Source: Eutreptiella sp. 'Long Island Sound 2002'
Taxonomy: Eukaryota > Euglenozoa > Euglenophyceae > Eutreptiales > Eutreptiaceae
Length of the DNA stretch: 64,000 bases
Direction: 5' to 3'
NCBI GenBank assembly: GCA_964036045.1
Contig: OZ038382.1
Location: forward strand, 114,808,587-114,872,586
Part shown: one piece after another, positions 63,058-64,000 of the stretch
How the letters are laid out: each line of letters starts with the position of its first letter
Position numbering within the stretch: the stretch's first letter is position 1
Made by a program: the position numbers and the translations under genes
The notes under the pieces: generated by a model
Databases searched by the model: none
What the model was told of the DNA's origin: nothing
Seen by the model: the letters and a program-made list of their open reading frames with translations, nothing else

Positions 63058-63999
63058 GGGGCAGAAATGGAGGCCTGCATCGATGACGTGAGTTTGGGCA
63101 CCAATACCCAAGAGGACCATGTCCTTCTCCTCCGTGAGATTTTCAGTGTTTCTCAGGAAAAGCATCTCCGAATCAAACTCAAAAATGCGAGTTCATGAAA
63201 GAGGAGATGGAGTATTTGGGTTTGGATGTGGGGTATGGCTGGTGGAGACCAGCCGCGTCTAAGATGCAGCCCCCACAGGACATGCAGATTCGCGATGACC
63301 CTAAGAAGGGTCTACAGGACGTGAGGAGTTTTGTGGGCGCCTGTAACTTCTATAGGCGACACATCCACAATTGTACCTACTCCTCTGGCCCTTTTACCCA
63401 CCTAATCAAGAAACCTACTCCCTGGAAGTGGACCGCCAGAGAGGAGGAGTGTTTCCAGGAGTTGGAGAAGAAAATTGCCTCCTCCAACTGCCTGGGCGTG
63501 TCCCGCTCTAAGGGCGAGATAGTCCTGATCACTGATGCCAGTGATGTAGGGGGGGGTGGAACGATATACCAATGGCAGGAGCTGAACCTAGCTGAACTAA
63601 CCCACTGCCATTATCGTACCAGTGGACTGAGCCGTGATGGTTCCCTGAAGTACAACTATCCTTCAAATGAGTGGCGACTTGTACCACTGGGACACAGGAA
63701 CTGGAAATGGAACCAGGCACGTTCCAATCATAGCACCTATGACCAGAAGCTCCTGGCCGGTATGTTGGTGCTCTCATCACAGTCCCGACTATTGGGATCT
63801 AACCTTATTGTCTGGCTCTGTGACCAGGAACCGGTCAAGTCCTTTCAGAAGGGCCCACCATCGGAGAAAGCGAAACTAAAACTGTGCCGGACTTACCTGA
63901 GCCAGTTCAGGTTTACAGTCCATGATATCCCTGGTATAAAAAATGAACTGTCTGACTACATATCGCGCAACAACTTCGATGCGCTTATTGGTGAGAGCT
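63058..63999 (+). pseudogene. Element B copy 2 RT end and RNase H (partial at window edge)
   Basis: Starts with the catalytic CIDDVSLG block, frameshifts near 63,180, then EMEYLGLDVGYGWW, VRSFVGACNFYRRHIHN and the RNase H strand IVLITDASD. The next blocks are STYDQKLLAGML and WLCDQEPVKSF, ending with ELSDYISRNNFDALIGES at the edge. A longer stretch than in copy 1 survives, so an integrase may follow outside the window. Confidence 0.85.
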
Positions 64000-64000
64000 C

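Larger units (their letters stand above)
55056..63999 (+). mobile_element. Element B copy 2, interrupted, runs off the window
   Basis: Same order as copy 1: Gag 55541-60856 (split by a 3.1-kb LTR insertion), protease from 60857, connector, RT and RNase H, reaching the window end within the RNase H tail. It has fewer private stops than copy 1. The catalytic IDD of RT is present, but the frame is broken by TGA codons and frameshifts. Confidence 0.85.

Noticed and set aside
1-64000. CRISPR array, bacterial operon, rRNA or tRNA genes
   Set aside because: None of the repeats has spacer architecture, and no rRNA or cloverleaf sequence was recognised.

Overview
The window is a block of eukaryotic nuclear DNA made almost entirely of transposable elements and their remains. 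It contains LTR retrotransposons with chromodomain integrases, LINE remains with an APE-type endonuclease, a KDZ-like transposase gene, candidate introns, higher-order satellites and nested insertions. No bacterial operon, rRNA, tRNA or CRISPR structure was seen. GC content is moderately high. A large-genome protist or alga is most likely, but the clade is not fixed by the sequence. An odd stop-codon pattern bears on identity: TAA and TAG interrupt several otherwise coherent reading frames, whereas TGA usually ends them. That resembles the TAA/TAG = Gln code of ciliates and some ulvophycean green algae. Ordinary decay of repeats is the alternative explanation.

Layout. 1-2.9 kb: low-complexity ORF and a LINE-like 3' piece ending in a C-rich tail. 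2.9-4.25 kb: C-tract, then a satellite with an exact 99/83-bp alternation. 4.7-8.1 kb (-): KDZ-like transposase gene. 8.3-9.64 kb: 55-bp and 170-bp repeats, palindromes and a second C-tract. 9.6-18.2 kb (-): broken LINE with endonuclease and reverse transcriptase. 18.3-20.6 kb: fragment (A') of a chromovirus. 20,845-37,985 (-): element A, a 17.1-kb Ty3/gypsy chromovirus with 2.94-kb LTRs. It sits in a composite repeat whose uninterrupted copy lies at 54.0-64 kb and supplies the empty target site. 38-43.9 kb: element B copy 1. 44.2-45.6 kb: gag-like ORFs of a third element (C). 46,373-51,550: a 5.2-kb insertion flanked by a 22-bp direct repeat, with one strand almost free of T. 51.7-53.5 kb: unrecognised protein-coding block. 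54.0-64 kb: element A fragment (A'') joined to element B copy 2, interrupted at 56,254-59,352 by a small LTR element with a 5-bp target duplication.

How the parts relate. Element A carries a Gag-like region, retropepsin, a possible methyltransferase-like relic, RT/RNase H, and integrase with chromodomain in one frame. That frame is broken only by three TAG codons, each at a domain junction. Element B copies are older and decayed but share several stop codons and a fold-back junction, so they come from one already rearranged ancestor. The order of events can be read: the composite A-fragment plus B repeat existed first, then element A entered copy 1 and the small LTR element entered copy 2.
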